DNA of 50,873 nt, from the NCBI GenBank assembly GCA_027002475.1, contig JALWZS010000030.1, positions 1 through 50,873 on the forward strand, given 5' to 3'. Made by a program: the position numbers and the translations under genes. Shown piece by piece: positions 24,332 through 34,326 of the stretch (position 1 is the first letter of the stretch; every line of letters begins with the position of its first letter). Source of the DNA: a bacterium. GTDB taxonomy: Bacteria > Patescibacteriota > 4484-211 > GCA-002791395. The notes under the pieces are model-generated. The model did not search any database. It had not been told where the DNA came from and saw only the letters and a list, made by a program, of their open reading frames with translations.

Positions 24332-24374
24332 TGGTAGGAGAACGTCATGTAGATGGTATTATGTGTAAACGATT

Positions 24375-25154
24375 ATGAAGGTATTAAACTTAAACATCTG
24401 GAATCAAAACTGGTATTGGGAAAAAAGGCTAAAGATTATCCAAGACATGTTGCTTGCTCGTGGATTTAATAACGAAAGCGTTAGCGTTTTGGCATTTCAC
24501 GAGGTTATGACAACGCCTGAGCACAATCAGTTGCGTGAAATAAATAAGCGGTTGGAGTTTGAAAACCTTTATGAGTTTCAGGTGAAAGAAGACGGTGATA
24601 AAGTATACTCTCTTGGCTTGCTATCTACGCTTGAGGCCGTGCGCCAGGCGTATGTCCCATTAACACAAGACGTTAAGGATAGTGACGATAACTTTCCACG
24701 GGGGATAGGTCTTTTGGAGTTTGTTCGGGGCAAGACTCCATTTATCTTTGCCATTACGCATTTTGCGATTAGTTCGCAGGCGCAACTTAGGAATGCTAAG
24801 GAGGCCATCGCTGCAATCGATGAGTTTAACGAGCAAGACTACCCTGTGATTGTTGCAGGGGACTTTAATTGTGCACCTGAAGAGGCTCCTGTTCAGCTAT
24901 TTATATCTGCAGGATATGTGGACGAATGGGCTAGGTTGCAGCCTAAGGAGTTAGCAACTTGGCCAGTACAGACAAGTCTGGTTTTAGATAATTACAAACA
25001 AAAACATGGTAGAGTGCCTAGTTGGTATATAAAGCCAAGACGCATTGATTACATTTTGTCTAAGGGAATAAAAGCTAAGTCTATAGAAAAGATAGGGAAG
25101 CAGGTTAATGGTATTTGGCACTCAGATCATTGGGGGCTTGTTGCGCGATACTAA
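24375..25154 (+). CDS. endonuclease/exonuclease/phosphatase (EEP) family hydrolase
   Basis: A 259-residue protein of the DNase I-like fold. In order: LNLNIWNQNW (Asn metal site), AFHEV (catalytic Glu), THFAIS, VAGDFNCAPEEAP (Asp-Asn), RRIDYILSKG, and SDHWGLVARY (final Asp-His pair). All catalytic residues of the family are present. Members cleave nucleic acid or dephosphorylate lipids and inositols, and the sequence does not discriminate. No signal peptide is visible, so it acts in the cytosol. TATTAT at 24357-24362 lies 12 bases before the ATG. It converges on and abuts the aldolase-like gene. Confidence 0.87.
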   Translation: MKVLNLNIWNQNWYWEKRLKIIQDMLLARGFNNESVSVLAFHEVMTTPEHNQLREINKRLEFENLYEFQVKEDGDKVYSLGLLSTLEAVRQAYVPLTQDVKDSDDNFPRGIGLLEFVRGKTPFIFAITHFAISSQAQLRNAKEAIAAIDEFNEQDYPVIVAGDFNCAPEEAPVQLFISAGYVDEWARLQPKELATWPVQTSLVLDNYKQKHGRVPSWYIKPRRIDYILSKGIKAKSIEKIGKQVNGIWHSDHWGLVARY

Positions 25155-26195
25155 TTAGGCGCGTTTTGTAATCTCGATATGCTTGAGTATTATTTTCTCG
25201 AGCTCTTCTGGGCTATTCACGCTAAATACGAGTCCGTGGTTTTTGAGGTTAAAGACCTCTGTTTGGTTTGTATTCTTAAAGATCTGTTTGGCCTCGCTAT
25301 GTATTTCCTTCCAGTACTGCAGTTCTCCGTATGGATACTCTTTTTGTGTTGACAATTGCGGATACATTACTCCTCGAGAAACTAGCTTATTTGGCGTGTG
25401 GAGGTGGATGAGGAAGCGCTTGCCAAATGATTGACTTAAGGGAATAAGTTCTACGTCAGAAGTGTGGCGTCTTTTGCCTGTCTGAGAAAGTGAATTGCTT
25501 GACGTAATGGGTGTGTGTATCAATACCATATCGTTGCTGCTAAGGGTGGTTTTGTTGGTCCTGCGGGCGCTCGCAAGGGTGTGTTGTGGGTTTTCATTGA
25601 TAATCAAGGCGCCGTCGGTTGGTGCTCTGTCGTAAAGTTGGTACTTTCTGATAATAAGCGATATTTTTTCGATAGTTTCTTTATACTTAGCGCGAATAGT
25701 CTTAAGTTTAGATATGTTTTCTGGGGAGTTTTTGTATTGGACTTTGGTTTTGTTGTGAAACGTTTCGCATTCAATGTTCGACAAAACATCTAGCGTGCTT
25801 GGGGTTAGAAATCCTCCGTCGTGAACGTCGTCTGGAAATATGTGGTTAATTTTTAGTTGCTTGTCGACTGCACAAACGAATGCGCCTCTTTTATAGTCTT
25901 TAAGGATTTTGCGCGGTGATGGAATTACTGGAAATACATTAACTTTGGCTCCGCGCAAGGCTAAATTGCCAAGCTTGGTATATAAATCGTTGTTTTTGTT
26001 TGGGTGAATTAGTAGTGGTCCAACAAGAATATAGGCGTTACGGGTTACGGCTTTTGCATTAGGTAGGAGGTGACTTTCTCTAAACTTCACACCATGTTTG
26101 AGGCGTGCATTTCTGATTGCACGAGCGATGATGGGGGTTGTAACTCTTGTTTGTCTTGTCTGCGTGTTTACCCAATGGTATTGATATTTATTCAT
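25155..26195 (-). CDS. class II aldolase/adducin-like protein
   Basis: The protein has about 346 residues. Its C-terminal half has DMVLIHTP, RFLIHLHTPNKLVSRG and FNLKNHGLVFSVNSPEELEKI. These resemble the His-x-His zinc region and the N-H-G segment of class II aldolase/adducin-fold proteins. The N-terminal half (LLPNAKAVTRNAYILVGPLLIHPNKNN; NHIFPDDVHDGGFLTPSTLDVLSNIE) is unfamiliar. Fold assignment is moderate and no substrate is proposed. On the reverse strand TACAGT ends 6 bases before the second Met, so I start at 26195 rather than 26201. It is divergent from the TrmB-type gene, with a 77-base shared promoter region. Confidence 0.6.
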   Translation of the reverse strand: MNKYQYHWVNTQTRQTRVTTPIIARAIRNARLKHGVKFRESHLLPNAKAVTRNAYILVGPLLIHPNKNNDLYTKLGNLALRGAKVNVFPVIPSPRKILKDYKRGAFVCAVDKQLKINHIFPDDVHDGGFLTPSTLDVLSNIECETFHNKTKVQYKNSPENISKLKTIRAKYKETIEKISLIIRKYQLYDRAPTDGALIINENPQHTLASARRTNKTTLSSNDMVLIHTPITSSNSLSQTGKRRHTSDVELIPLSQSFGKRFLIHLHTPNKLVSRGVMYPQLSTQKEYPYGELQYWKEIHSEAKQIFKNTNQTEVFNLKNHGLVFSVNSPEELEKIILKHIEITKRA

Positions 26196-26249
26196 GTACA
26201 TACTGTAACGAGCCCCTGTTGTTATAACGCGTGCGTGTTACAATGTGTT

Positions 26250-26255
26250 TATAAT
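26250..26255 (+). promoter_or_regulatory. -10 element of the first TrmB-type regulator
   Basis: TATAAT is followed by 17 bases and the ATG at 26273, with GGGGGT as a possible ribosome-binding site. This is one of the few genes here with a conventional short leader, unless the TTG at 26261 is used. Confidence 0.5.
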
Positions 26256-26272
26256 CTTGTTTGGGGGTTAGA

Positions 26273-27028
26273 ATGAATAATTTAAAGAACATACGGTCTT
26301 TGCTTGTGGGGTTGGGCCTTACGGAGCTTGAGAGCCAGATCTATTTGTACATTTATTCTAATGGTCCGTCGTCGGCAAAGAATATCTCAGTGGCGTTAAA
26401 AACCCTAACTCCTGCTGTTTACCGAAGTGCCAATCGGCTCGTGGCTAGAGGAATACTAAGTAGGATTGGTGAACGACCGCAAATATTTCAAGTGCTTGGT
26501 GGGGTGGCTTCGTTGAAGCTAATGATTGAGCGTGAGCGCAGTTATAAACTAGACCTACTTGACTCTCTGGAAAAAATAATGGCGGGAATTGATAGAGGAG
26601 GTAATACTCAGACTTTGGTTGAGTTAATTAGCGGTAAGGAAAAAATATATAAAAAATCCGCGAAGTTGATCAGGAAAGCGGTAAAAGAAGTCTTTATAGT
26701 ATCTATTGGCGAAAGCCTTCCAACTTATTTAATGAAGGCAGATAAAGATGCGGTTGATAGGGGAGTAGATGTTAGATTCATCGCTCACAAGCACGATACC
26801 TCAAATGAGTTAGCGTTGCGGGCATTAAAACTGAACGGTATAAAGGTGCGACATTACCCTGATTGGGGGTTTCATTTAGTTCTTATAGATTCAAACGTAA
26901 TGTTTCTTGGGGTTAATAATCCAAACAACAAAAAGGAGCGTGTCTCTATGTTTGTTCAAAATACTGCATTAACTGAGGCTATGAGGGATTACTTTTTAAA
27001 AACGTGGCAGTTAGCGTATGCGGTGTGA
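26273..27028 (+). CDS. TrmB-family transcriptional regulator
   Basis: A 252-residue protein with an N-terminal winged helix (LLVGLGLTELESQIYLYIYSNG...AVYRSANRLVARGILSRIGE), the standard TrmB DNA-binding domain, then a short coiled region and a C-terminal PLD-like/TrmB effector domain (VFIVSIGESLPTYLMKADKDAVDRGVDVRFIAHKHD). TrmB proteins are sugar- or metabolite-responsive regulators, common in archaea and in CPR bacteria. The effector and targets are unknown; the divergent aldolase-like gene is the obvious candidate. The ATG at 26273 is preferred over the in-frame TTG at 26261. Confidence 0.85.
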   Translation: MNNLKNIRSLLVGLGLTELESQIYLYIYSNGPSSAKNISVALKTLTPAVYRSANRLVARGILSRIGERPQIFQVLGGVASLKLMIERERSYKLDLLDSLEKIMAGIDRGGNTQTLVELISGKEKIYKKSAKLIRKAVKEVFIVSIGESLPTYLMKADKDAVDRGVDVRFIAHKHDTSNELALRALKLNGIKVRHYPDWGFHLVLIDSNVMFLGVNNPNNKKERVSMFVQNTALTEAMRDYFLKTWQLAYAV

Positions 27029-27094
27029 GTCTGCTGGTGGTAGTGGCGTTTTACTGCTGTGAGGAGTAAAATCCCTAAGGAAGGGGCTAAAGAT

Positions 27095-28429
27095 ATGGAA
27101 GACATAGTTTGTGACCTACATGTTCACTCAAGGTATGCAATGGCTACTAGTAAAAGCCTTGATCTTGAACATAATGAGGTGTGGGCAAGAAGGAAGGGTA
27201 TAAATGTTATTGGTACTGGTGACTTTACTCATCCTGATTGGTTTAGAGAGCTTAGTGAAAAGCTAGAAGAAGATAAAAATCACCCAGGATTATACTTTCT
27301 AAAAGGGCAAGGATTGTTGGGGGGCGATAAAAAAGTCCACTTTATGTTAACGGTTGAGACGTCGCATATGTACTATCAAGACAATGTCTATAGACGTATA
27401 CACCTTATAACGTTAGCGCCAAGCTTGGAGTCAGTTGCAAAGATCCGCGACAAACTAATCAGTCACGGTGTTGACTTAGCTGCAGATGGTAGACCGTCTA
27501 TGGAGATTAGCTTGCCTAGGTATATGGACTTGATTTTAAGTATTTGTGAGGACTGCATGGTAATTCCTGCACATATTTGGACTCCCTGGTATGGGGTTTT
27601 GGGTAGTAAGTCGGGGTTTAGGAGTTTACGCAAAGCCTTTGGTGGATTTTATGACTTTATTTACGCGATAGAAACAGGACTTTCTACGGACCCATTAATG
27701 AATTGGCCTGTTGGTGATGTTGATGGTAGAGCTATTGTCAGCTTTTCGGACGCTCATAGTCCTCAAAAGCTAGGTAGGGAGTTAACTGTGGTGCACTCAA
27801 AACTATCGTATGAAGGGATTACCCAGGCGATTAAAAAAGCATCGGGGCGCTTTGATGAGACGGACAGTGACATCTTATACACAATCGAGTATTTTCCACA
27901 GGAGGGAAAATACTACTTTGATGGACATCGCAAATGTGGTGTGTCACATGAGCCTAGAAGTAGCACAATTTGTCCAGTATGTGGTAAGGAACTGACCTTG
28001 GGGGTAGCGCATAGAATAAAGGAATTAAGTGGTTGGGTAGACGAAAATAGGCTATTTTATTCTAAAGTTAATCGTGATGGGCTTTCTTGGATACTACCTA
28101 AGACGCCTGGGAGAAAACCATATTTGAGGCTAATCCCTTTGCTTGAGATTTTATCTGATGTGTACGGAGTTGGTCTTCAAACAAAGACAGTGCTCACTAA
28201 GTATGTTCAACTTGTAGCAGATTTTGAGAGTGAACTAAACCTGTTGTTGCATGTGCCCATATCTGAGATTGAATCTTTAGCAGACGAGCGACTAGCTCAA
28301 GCAATATCGAGGGTGCGCTCTGGTGATGTAACAATAATACCGGGATTTGATGGGGAGTTTGGAAAGATATCGATTTTTAATAAGGAAGATAAGGAGTCGT
28401 CGTCTGCACAACAAAATCTTTTTGAATAG
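27095..28429 (+). CDS. endonuclease Q-like PHP-domain DNA repair nuclease
   Basis: About 444 residues. The PHP catalytic domain starts with CDLHVHSRYAMATSK and continues with GTGDFTHPDW, VIPAHIWTPWYGVLGS and SFSDAHSPQKLGRE, supplying the metal-binding His and Asp residues. A zinc-finger region follows (HRKCG...ICPVCGKEL), then a C-terminal domain. This order is that of archaeal EndoQ, which nicks 5' of uracil, hypoxanthine, xanthine and abasic sites. The protein ends in QQNLFE, which resembles a sliding-clamp-binding motif. I favour ATG 27095, preceded by AAGGAAGGGG, because family members begin just before DLHxHS. A GTG at 27059 would add 12 residues. Confidence 0.85.
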   Translation: MEDIVCDLHVHSRYAMATSKSLDLEHNEVWARRKGINVIGTGDFTHPDWFRELSEKLEEDKNHPGLYFLKGQGLLGGDKKVHFMLTVETSHMYYQDNVYRRIHLITLAPSLESVAKIRDKLISHGVDLAADGRPSMEISLPRYMDLILSICEDCMVIPAHIWTPWYGVLGSKSGFRSLRKAFGGFYDFIYAIETGLSTDPLMNWPVGDVDGRAIVSFSDAHSPQKLGRELTVVHSKLSYEGITQAIKKASGRFDETDSDILYTIEYFPQEGKYYFDGHRKCGVSHEPRSSTICPVCGKELTLGVAHRIKELSGWVDENRLFYSKVNRDGLSWILPKTPGRKPYLRLIPLLEILSDVYGVGLQTKTVLTKYVQLVADFESELNLLLHVPISEIESLADERLAQAISRVRSGDVTIIPGFDGEFGKISIFNKEDKESSSAQQNLFE

Positions 28430-28463
28430 TGAGTGTTTTGGTTTGATATTATACCTCTTGCGT

Positions 28464-28469
28464 GATAAT
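28464..28469 (+). promoter_or_regulatory. -10 element of mnmA
   Basis: GATAAT ends 8 bases before the ATG at 28478. TTGATA at 28443-28448 is a possible -35 with a short 15-base spacer. Confidence 0.45.
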
Positions 28470-28477
28470 AAGAACGC

Positions 28478-29569
28478 ATGAAAACTAAAAAAAGGGTCGC
28501 AGTTGGTCTTAGTGGAGGTGTAGATTCATCTGTAGCAGCCTTATTGCTTAAGCAAGAAGGGTATCATGTAACTGCTGTTCACATGAAACGAATTGGAACG
28601 GGTGGTGGTGGGATCGATGCTAAAAAAGATGAGGAAGATGCTAGGTTAGTGGCTAAAAAGTTAGAGATTCCTTTTGTTGTTGTAGATTTTCGAAGCGAGT
28701 ATAAAGAAAAAGTAATTAAGCGTTTCCTTGAAGAGTTTCAACAAGGGCTTACTCCTAATCCAGATATTTGGTGTAACGAATTCATGAAGTTTGGGCTATT
28801 TTTGGATTACGCTCTAGAAAAGTTAGGCGTTGAGAAAATTGCAACAGGTCATTATGCACGGATTGTTGAAAGTCGGCATGAGGGTGGTTCTACCGCAATG
28901 CAGTATGAACTGTTGGCAGGTATTGATAAAAGTAAAGACCAATCCTATTTTCTGTACAGACTGACGCAGCATCAGCTAGGACATGCCTTGTTTCCACTCG
29001 GTGAGTTGCCAAAAAATAAAGTCCGAAAGTTGGCAAAGCAGGCAGGTCTGCCAACTGCTAGCAAAAAGGATAGTGTTGGGGTTTGCTTCATTGGCGAGAT
29101 GGATATGCGTGAGTACTTGCGCAGGCACCTAGATATAATGCCCGGCTTAGTAAAAAACATGAAGGGTGAAATCGTAGGAGAGCATGAAGGGGTTCAACTT
29201 TATACTATCGGGCAACGTCATGGGTTTAACCTGACGAAGTACCAGGGGATTCCAATGTATGTTGTAGATAAAGACGTTAAGAATAATGTTTTAATAGTTG
29301 GTAGAGATTCCGATTCGGATGTGAGCAGATTTCAGGTTAGCGAATTGCACTGGATACTGCCAGAAAACAAGAGGCATATAAAAAGCGGGCAGTTGAGGGT
29401 GCGAATTCGACATCTAGGGAGGCTAGTCCCTTGCTCGGTGGAAGAACTGGATAATGGTATGTTGCTATGTAAACTAGAATCGCCGCAGCGTGGGGTGGCC
29501 AGTGGGCAACATGCAGTTTTTTATCTGGGAGACGTTGTTTTGGGCGGTGGGGTTATTGTAAGAGCGTGA
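28478..29569 (+). CDS. mnmA: tRNA-specific 2-thiouridylase MnmA
   Basis: MnmA thiolates U34 of tRNA-Lys, -Glu and -Gln. The 363-residue protein has the PP-loop SGGVDSSVAA (residues 14-23), the first catalytic Cys in TPNPDIWCNEFMKF, GHYARI, and the second catalytic Cys in VGVCFIGE. The C-terminal beta-barrel ends with GQHAVFYLGDVVLGGG. All catalytic elements are present. It ends 193 bases upstream of the 16S gene. No sulfur-relay gene is nearby. Confidence 0.96.
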   Translation: MKTKKRVAVGLSGGVDSSVAALLLKQEGYHVTAVHMKRIGTGGGGIDAKKDEEDARLVAKKLEIPFVVVDFRSEYKEKVIKRFLEEFQQGLTPNPDIWCNEFMKFGLFLDYALEKLGVEKIATGHYARIVESRHEGGSTAMQYELLAGIDKSKDQSYFLYRLTQHQLGHALFPLGELPKNKVRKLAKQAGLPTASKKDSVGVCFIGEMDMREYLRRHLDIMPGLVKNMKGEIVGEHEGVQLYTIGQRHGFNLTKYQGIPMYVVDKDVKNNVLIVGRDSDSDVSRFQVSELHWILPENKRHIKSGQLRVRIRHLGRLVPCSVEELDNGMLLCKLESPQRGVASGQHAVFYLGDVVLGGGVIVRA

Positions 29570-29579
29570 GTGGAATGGA

Positions 29580-29607
29580 TTGACAGGATAGAGTAGAATG
29601 TTAATGC
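29580..29607 (+). promoter_or_regulatory. possible 16S rRNA promoter
   Basis: TTGACA at 29580-29585 matches the -35 consensus. The best -10 at normal distance is TAATGC (29602-29607, 16-base spacer), which is weak. The promoter should lie before 29642, where the pre-16S processing stem begins. Tentative. Confidence 0.35.
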
Positions 29608-29615
29608 GAAACGAT

Positions 29616-29650
29616 TTGGAAGTTCGCGGGAACCTTTCCAATTTAATATT
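29616..29650 (+). terminator. possible terminator of mnmA
   Basis: TTGGAA (29616-29621) and TTCCAA (29636-29641), with inner GTTC/GAAC, form a hairpin followed by TTTAATATTT. If the rRNA promoter is at 29580, this hairpin would be inside the rRNA leader instead. Confidence 0.4.
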
Positions 29651-29723
29651 TAGGTAAGTATACTAAGTTCGTTGTATTTACTTCGAATTTAGTCCACTTT
29701 ATGTTTTGTGTGAAGCAACAGAT
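29642..29723 (+). other. pre-16S processing stem, 5' side
   Basis: Two blocks are complementary to blocks behind the 16S gene: 29642-29654 with 31633-31644, and 29701-29723 with 31605-31627 (23 bases with one mismatch). They would bring both ends of the pre-16S together in a long helix, as for RNase III processing in other bacteria. Confidence 0.8.
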
Positions 29724-29762
29724 CCAATTCTGTTTTTTACGTCTTAACGTAGACGGATATTT

Positions 29763-31403
<1,641 letters not shown>

Positions 31404-31604
31404 CTAGGAGTAAAGTCCTAAATGGTGACAGCTCTGGTAACTCCCGATGGTTGGTTAAGCATTCGTCTTGTAAATCCAACCCGCAGGGTTAATTACTAAA
31501 CTGGTGAACATTTAGGAGACTTGGAGGAAGTCTATAAAGTACCTCTCGCTGTTAGTAGCGTATAACTAACACAACATATGATTATCTACTTTTGTAGATA
31601 ATCC

Positions 31605-31644
31605 ATCTGTTGCTTCACACAGAACATGAGTGCCTAAATATTAA
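31605..31644 (+). other. pre-16S processing stem, 3' side
   Basis: Complementary to 29701-29723 and 29642-29654. The terminator follows 7 bases later, so the 16S precursor appears to be a self-contained transcript. Confidence 0.8.
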
Positions 31645-31651
31645 GCGTGAG

Positions 31652-31675
31652 AAACCCCGTTTATCGGGGTTTTTT
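31652..31675 (+). terminator. rho-independent terminator after 16S
   Basis: AAACCCCG (31652-31659), loop TTTAT, CGGGGTTT (31665-31672), then a run of T. A strong GC stem with U tract, located directly after the 16S processing stem. Confidence 0.85.
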
Positions 31676-31691
31676 CGTAATAAATATTGTG

Positions 31692-31697
31692 TATAAT
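31692..31697 (+). promoter_or_regulatory. -10 element for the tRNA-Ile unit
   Basis: TATAAT in the stretch between the 16S terminator and tRNA-Ile. It would restart transcription for the tRNA and possibly the M20 gene. Confidence 0.45.
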
Positions 31698-31747
31698 TAC
31701 TGCTGTACTTATTTTGCGAAAACCCTAGGTTTTTTAAATAAATATAC

Positions 31748-31764
31748 GGGCGTGTAGCTCAGCT
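31748..31764 (+). pseudogene. 5' fragment of a duplicated tRNA-Ile
   Basis: These 17 bases are identical to the first 17 bases of the intact tRNA-Ile that starts 110 bases downstream, including the preceding C. The copy then breaks into an AT-rich perfect inverted repeat (TTAATTAAATC type, 31765-31788) and unrelated sequence. No cloverleaf can be completed. Confidence 0.75.
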
Positions 31765-31857
31765 AATTAAATCTTTGATTTAATTAAAGAGCGAGCTCTA
31801 ACTCTTAGGGTTGCGACAGTTGAGAACCTAATTAACAAATTGGTAAGTATGACATTC

Positions 31858-31934
31858 GGGCGTGTAGCTCAGCTGGTTAGAGCGTTACACTGATAATGTA
31901 AAGGTCCCAGGTTCAAGTCCTGGCACGCCCACCA
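31858..31934 (+). tRNA. tRNA-Ile (anticodon GAU)
   Basis: 77 bases with encoded CCA. Acceptor GGGCGTG/CACGCCC, anticodon loop CTGATAA, T loop TTCAAGT. It occupies the classic spacer position after the 16S gene. Confidence 0.95.
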
Positions 31935-31973
31935 TTCCGCGTTCCCTCTTTAATCCTGCAGTTTGATTCTGTA

Positions 31974-31979
31974 TATTAT
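31974..31979 (+). promoter_or_regulatory. -10 element of the M20 peptidase gene (leaderless type)
   Basis: TATTAT ends 7 bases before the GTG at 31987. Confidence 0.5.
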
Positions 31980-31986
31980 GTAAGTT

Positions 31987-33147
31987 GTGAGTCTGCTTTT
32001 AGATGAATCTTTAAAAAAAGATATGCTTGCTTTTCTAGAGCGCACAGTGAATATTAATAGTGCAACGAAAGATGCTCAATCTGTCACTAAGGTGGGTGAA
32101 GTGGTGAAAGATGTGCTTAGTGGTTTAGATGTCAAATTAACTGTTAAGTCTAGAAAAGGATACGGAAAACTATTTTTATTTGAGTCCAAACAGGTAAAAA
32201 AGGGTGCGCCCAAGACTCTTTTGTGTGGGCATACAGATATTGTTATTACAAAGGACTTAAGTCGACCGTTTACTATCAAGGGAGATAGGCTTTATGGAAC
32301 GGGTATTAGCGACATGAAGGGTGGGTTGGCGGTTGCAACATTTGCTTACAAAAAACTTGTTGAAGAGGGTATCCCTAATATAGGATTACTGTTAGTCCCA
32401 GATGAAGAGGTGTCCTCGGTTGGTTATGCGTCTTTTCTAGAAACTGTTTATTCCCGTTATGATTATGGGTTGGTTTTTGAAAAAGCTGACAAAAATGAAA
32501 ATGGCAAATCCACAACAAAGCACTTTCACTTAATTAACAGGCGAAAAGGTGTGGCTAGGTATTTGTTGGATGTTGCAGGTGAATATGGTCATTCAGGGAC
32601 TGTTGATAAGAAAAAAGATAGAAAAAGTGCAATCCATGAGCTTGTTCTAATGCTAAACGATGTTATGGCGTTAGAGGATTATTCAAAAGGGACTACGATA
32701 AACGTTGGTGTTGTTGGTGGCGGTGTGAGCGCTAATACAATTGCCCCAAGCGCTAGGGCGCAAGTAGACGTTCGTTTTACCGCAAACTCCGAGGACGAGA
32801 GGGTCGACAAGGAAATCCGCAAGATTGCTAAGAAAAATTACATAAATGGATCTAAAACCGTGTTGGATAGAGATGGGTATAGACCCCCGATGGAACTAAA
32901 TGACAAATCGAAAAAGCTTTTTGACATTGCGGCAAGTGTGGCTGAGGGCATGGGGGTGTCTGTGTCTTCAGGGAGGCGAAGTGGTGCATCTGACGCGAAC
33001 GTGATGGTGCGCTTCGGTATGGGAGTGCTTGATGGCCTGGGTCCTTATGGGGAAGGAGATCATGATCCTGTTAGCTATATAACAACTGCATCTTTGTGGC
33101 AGCGTTTAGATTTCGCGGTAAGGTTTGTTGAGCAGATATATTCTTAG
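31987..33147 (+). CDS. M20-family metallopeptidase (carboxypeptidase G2-like)
   Basis: A 386-residue di-zinc peptidase. Metal and catalytic residues appear in order: LCGHTDIV (His, Asp), GTGISDMKGGLAV (Asp), VPDEEVSS (Glu-Glu), a GEYGHSG dimerisation-domain motif, and GEGDHDPVSYI near the end (His). It probably removes C-terminal residues from peptides or deacylates amino acids in the cytosol; no signal peptide is visible. GTG start, with the -10 seven bases upstream. The gene lies between tRNA-Ile and tRNA-Ala, inside what is normally the 16S-23S spacer. Confidence 0.88.
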   Translation: MSLLLDESLKKDMLAFLERTVNINSATKDAQSVTKVGEVVKDVLSGLDVKLTVKSRKGYGKLFLFESKQVKKGAPKTLLCGHTDIVITKDLSRPFTIKGDRLYGTGISDMKGGLAVATFAYKKLVEEGIPNIGLLLVPDEEVSSVGYASFLETVYSRYDYGLVFEKADKNENGKSTTKHFHLINRRKGVARYLLDVAGEYGHSGTVDKKKDRKSAIHELVLMLNDVMALEDYSKGTTINVGVVGGGVSANTIAPSARAQVDVRFTANSEDERVDKEIRKIAKKNYINGSKTVLDRDGYRPPMELNDKSKKLFDIAASVAEGMGVSVSSGRRSGASDANVMVRFGMGVLDGLGPYGEGDHDPVSYITTASLWQRLDFAVRFVEQIYS

Positions 33148-33185
33148 TGAGAGTTCTAACTGGTGTATGGAATATATTGTTGTTC

Positions 33186-33214
33186 TTGAGAGTTTAGAGG
33201 TTCTGGCTTATACT
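33186..33214 (+). promoter_or_regulatory. promoter of the epimerase gene
   Basis: TTGAGA (33186-33191), 17 bases, TATACT (33209-33214), then 8 bases to the ATG at 33223. Confidence 0.55.
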
Positions 33215-33222
33215 AAACACGC

Positions 33223-34278
33223 ATGAGTTCTAGTGATAAGACTTTTTTAATTACTGGTGGCGCTGGTTTTTTGGGGATTAACTTAGTTAGATATCTCCTT
33301 GGTAAAGGGCATGCGGTAATTTCTTTTGATGTTGCTAAGTTTGATTATCCAGAAAAGGATGACGATCGAGTGACAATTGTAAAAGGTGACATCCGTGACA
33401 AAGATGCTCTAGATAAAGCCATGGCAGGGGTTGATGTTGTAGTCCATACGGCCGCGGCGCTGCCTCTTTATTCTCCTGAAGAAATTCGATCAACCGATAT
33501 CGATGGTGTAAGGAACGTTTTGCAATCAGCTCTTGATAATGGGGTTAAAAGGGTAATTCATATATCTTCTACGGCCGTTTATGGTGTGCCAGACCATCAC
33601 CCTTTGTACGAAGACGATAAGCTCGATGGTGTTGGTCCTTATGGGCAGGCGAAGGTTGAGGCTGAAAAAATATGTGAAGAGTATAGGCAAAAAGGCTTGG
33701 TTGTGCCAATTATTCGCCCAAAGTCGTTTGTTGGTCCAGAGCGTCTTGGGGTTTTTGCGCTCCTTTATGACTGGGCTAAAGATGGAAGAAACTTCCCCAT
33801 GTTGGGGCGCGGCGATAATCGTTATCAACTTTTAGATGTTGAGGATCTTTGTGATGCTATTTATGCGGCAGCAATTTTGCCTGACGATGTTGTTAACGAC
33901 ACGTTTAATATTGGAGCTAAGGAGTTTACTACAATGAAAGAAGATTTCCAGGCAGTTCTTGATAGAGCTGGGTTTGGTAAAAAAGTGGTTGGTTTTCCAG
34001 CAACTCCTTTAATTTTTATTCTTAAGGTTTTGGAAAAGCTAAAATTATCGCCACTGTATGCTTGGGTTTACGAAACTGCGGCGAAGGACTCTTTTGTTTC
34101 GATAGAAAAAGCAGAAAAGAAGTTGGGTTTTAAGCCTAAGTACTCCAACAAGGAGGCTCTTGTTAGAAACTACGAGTGGTATTTAGAAAACTTAGACAAA
34201 TTTGAAGGGCAATCTGGTGTAACGCACAGGGTTCCGTGGAAGCAAGGGGCGTTGGGCTTGCTGAAAAAGCTTTTCTAG
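33223..34278 (+). CDS. NAD-dependent epimerase/dehydratase (extended SDR)
   Basis: A 351-residue extended short-chain dehydrogenase. It has the N-terminal cofactor motif TGGAGFLG (residues 11-18), Asp for NAD ribose in ISFDVAK, VVHTAAALPLYSP, HISSTAVYG, and catalytic YGQAK (Tyr near 142, Lys near 146). The C-terminal substrate-binding part has IRPKSFVGPERLGVF. Family members act on nucleotide sugars or related polyols; the substrate is not identifiable. It is the second protein gene inserted in the rRNA locus and ends just before the tRNA-Ala promoter. Confidence 0.87.
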   Translation: MSSSDKTFLITGGAGFLGINLVRYLLGKGHAVISFDVAKFDYPEKDDDRVTIVKGDIRDKDALDKAMAGVDVVVHTAAALPLYSPEEIRSTDIDGVRNVLQSALDNGVKRVIHISSTAVYGVPDHHPLYEDDKLDGVGPYGQAKVEAEKICEEYRQKGLVVPIIRPKSFVGPERLGVFALLYDWAKDGRNFPMLGRGDNRYQLLDVEDLCDAIYAAAILPDDVVNDTFNIGAKEFTTMKEDFQAVLDRAGFGKKVVGFPATPLIFILKVLEKLKLSPLYAWVYETAAKDSFVSIEKAEKKLGFKPKYSNKEALVRNYEWYLENLDKFEGQSGVTHRVPWKQGALGLLKKLF

Positions 34279-34296
34279 CGGTACACTTGGGCATCA

Positions 34297-34326
34297 TTGA
34301 CCCCCGTTGACTGCTGGTGCTATAAT
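34297..34326 (+). promoter_or_regulatory. promoter of the tRNA-Ala/23S/5S unit
   Basis: TTGACC (34297-34302), 18 bases, TATAAT (34321-34326). It lies between the epimerase stop and tRNA-Ala, so 23S and 5S have a promoter separate from the 16S. Confidence 0.7.

Larger units (their letters stand above)
31404..31857 (+). other. spacer between 16S and tRNA-Ile
   Basis: No protein gene. It holds a perfect 10-bp hairpin (31580-31603), the 3' side of the pre-16S processing stem (31605-31644), a terminator (31652-31675), a TATAAT box (31692-31697) and a broken tRNA-Ile 5' copy (from 31748). Confidence 0.7.
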
